Below, piece after piece: positions 4,577 to 5,564 of a stretch of DNA of 5,564 nt (positions within the stretch are counted from its first letter, which is position 1; each line of letters begins with the position of its first letter). Both the position numbers and the translations under genes were made by a program. The stretch spans positions 1-5,564 of the forward strand of contig JACREW010000109.1 of assembly GCA_016212685.1 (NCBI GenBank), given 5' to 3'. Source of the DNA: Nitrospirota bacterium (GTDB lineage Bacteria > Nitrospirota > Thermodesulfovibrionia > Thermodesulfovibrionales > Dissulfurispiraceae). The notes below the pieces were generated by a model. That model was not told where the DNA came from and did no database searches. It worked only from the letters and a program-made list of their open reading frames with translations.

Positions 4577-5564
4577 TCACATAAGAAGATAATTAAACTC
4601 ATCTTCAAATTCTTTTTTCCTCTGCGCTTCATTGTAGAACGGCATACCCCAGACCGTATATTTCTTCGTTTTCCAGAGGACGTTTATCTTATGTCGCTTT
4701 CTTAAAGATTTAAGAAATGTCTCTTTCCATGGTTCATATGACAGCAAATGAGCGCCCTTTGGTTCGATAAATACCTGATAGTGCAGTGCAATGTCAGACT
4801 CCTTCTTACGCAGAAACAGAACAAAATCAGGCTCGATTGGCTTACCATCATCAAAATTATATAGCTGGAAATGCTTTTCATTTCTTACGAGAAAAATCTG
4901 GTCATACTTATTCTTTAAAGCGTTATAAGTTTTATCAATAAATTTAACGAAATATTTTTCTTCAGACGTTCCGTAATTATCGTCAAAGACATACCAATCT
5001 TTTTTGCTCAAATCTATACGCAAGGCAGTATTCATAGTTTGACTTTGAGCTACACCGTATTCCTGATCCCCGCCCTCATTGACAAAAATATTCAGCGTCT
5101 TGTCCTTGAACACTTTCAATAAAGGACGGGATTTGAATTCCTCTGTGCCTTGGTACTCAATTTTATCCGATTGCAGGCTTTCGCTTATCTTTATAAGAAC
5201 GTTTATTGCGAGCTGGAGTTTTTCATCCGGCCCCTCGATTTCAAGTTTAATCTTCCCAAGATATTTTTCAGAGGAAATGAATTCATGGACTGATGGAACA
5301 TTTGGAAGGAAGGACTTGAGGTTGTTAAACTGATAAAACTCCAGCCGGGACAATGCCTTGCGGATAATTGAAATACCGAAATCTTGCAGATAATAAGTTT
5401 TCTGTTTCTTGTCAATCTGACCGCTTAAATCGTATTCAAAAATAGTGATACTGTCAAGTCTTTTCTGTAAATTCTCATCAGGGCTTTACCATCAAGGGTT
5501 TGCACGGTTCTCATTTTAGGCCGCAGCCCTTCCAATTCTTAACATCCTCAGCTTGGCAAGTATA
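4577..5564 (-). pseudogene. Type III restriction-type helicase/nuclease, C-terminal part, frameshifted
   Basis: Type III Res subunits are cytoplasmic SF2 helicases with a C-terminal PD-(D/E)XK nuclease that cut unmodified DNA. Here only the C-terminal part is visible. An open block from 5485 down to the TGA at 4577 contains TYYLQDFG, IRKALSRLEFYQFNNL, KDWYVFDDNYGTSEEKY, EPDFVLFLRKK (about 4834-4800) and VFIEPKG (about 4773-4754). The last two supply the Asp and Glu-x-Lys of the nuclease motif, apparently intact. No ATG begins this block. An in-frame TAA at 5488-5486 precedes it. Sensible protein continues upstream in a second frame (ELEGLRPKMRTVQTLDGKAL, about 5536-5477) and then a third (QAEDVK, about 5553-5536). 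Each change equals loss of one base. The helicase part, and any methyltransferase partner, lie outside the window. A TTG at 5353 could in principle start a 258-residue remnant. Confidence 0.7.

Overview
The window reads as chromosomal DNA from a free-living, probably Gram-negative bacterium with a diaminopimelate (DAP) lysine pathway. The aconitase start is of the Aquifex-type subfamily, which I associate with Nitrospirota, Aquificota and deltaproteobacterial lineages. Together with the gene order and medium GC content this suggests an uncultured Nitrospirota-like or related organism. That taxonomic guess is inference only.

Layout: (1) 1-306, minus strand: the first 102 codons of aconitate hydratase, cut by the window edge. 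(2) 307-588: a 282-bp divergent intergenic region. It holds overlapping candidate promoters for both directions. It also holds a set of nested inverted repeats (336-502) that can fold into a roughly 167-nt multi-helix RNA. A minus-strand promoter is placed so that transcription would begin at the first base of the closing stem. I could not match it to a known riboswitch or ncRNA class. (3) 589-3705, plus strand: lysA, dapF and dapA, three enzymes of DAP/lysine synthesis. lysA and dapF are one base apart; dapA follows after 110 bp with a strong ribosome binding site. (4) 3686-4264, plus strand: an exported TlpA/ResA-like thioredoxin whose start overlaps the end of dapA. Its hydrophobic signal segment is encoded by tandem TTTTGCC heptamers forming one arm of a long inverted repeat (3709-3783). 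(5) 4303-4491, minus strand: a 62-residue unknown protein. (6) 4577-5564, minus strand: the C-terminal part of a type III restriction-type helicase/nuclease with a visible PD-(D/E)XK motif. It is interrupted by two apparent single-base losses near the window end, so it looks like a decaying defence gene (or carries assembly errors).

How the genes work together: DapA makes the committed heterocyclic intermediate, DapF converts LL-DAP to meso-DAP for peptidoglycan, and LysA decarboxylates meso-DAP to lysine. dapB and the aminotransferase or succinylase steps are not in the window. The thioredoxin appears to ride on the lysine transcription unit without a metabolic link. The right-hand 1.3 kb on the opposite strand looks like accessory DNA. 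The most interesting points are the structured RNA candidate in front of aconitase and the repeat-derived signal peptide.
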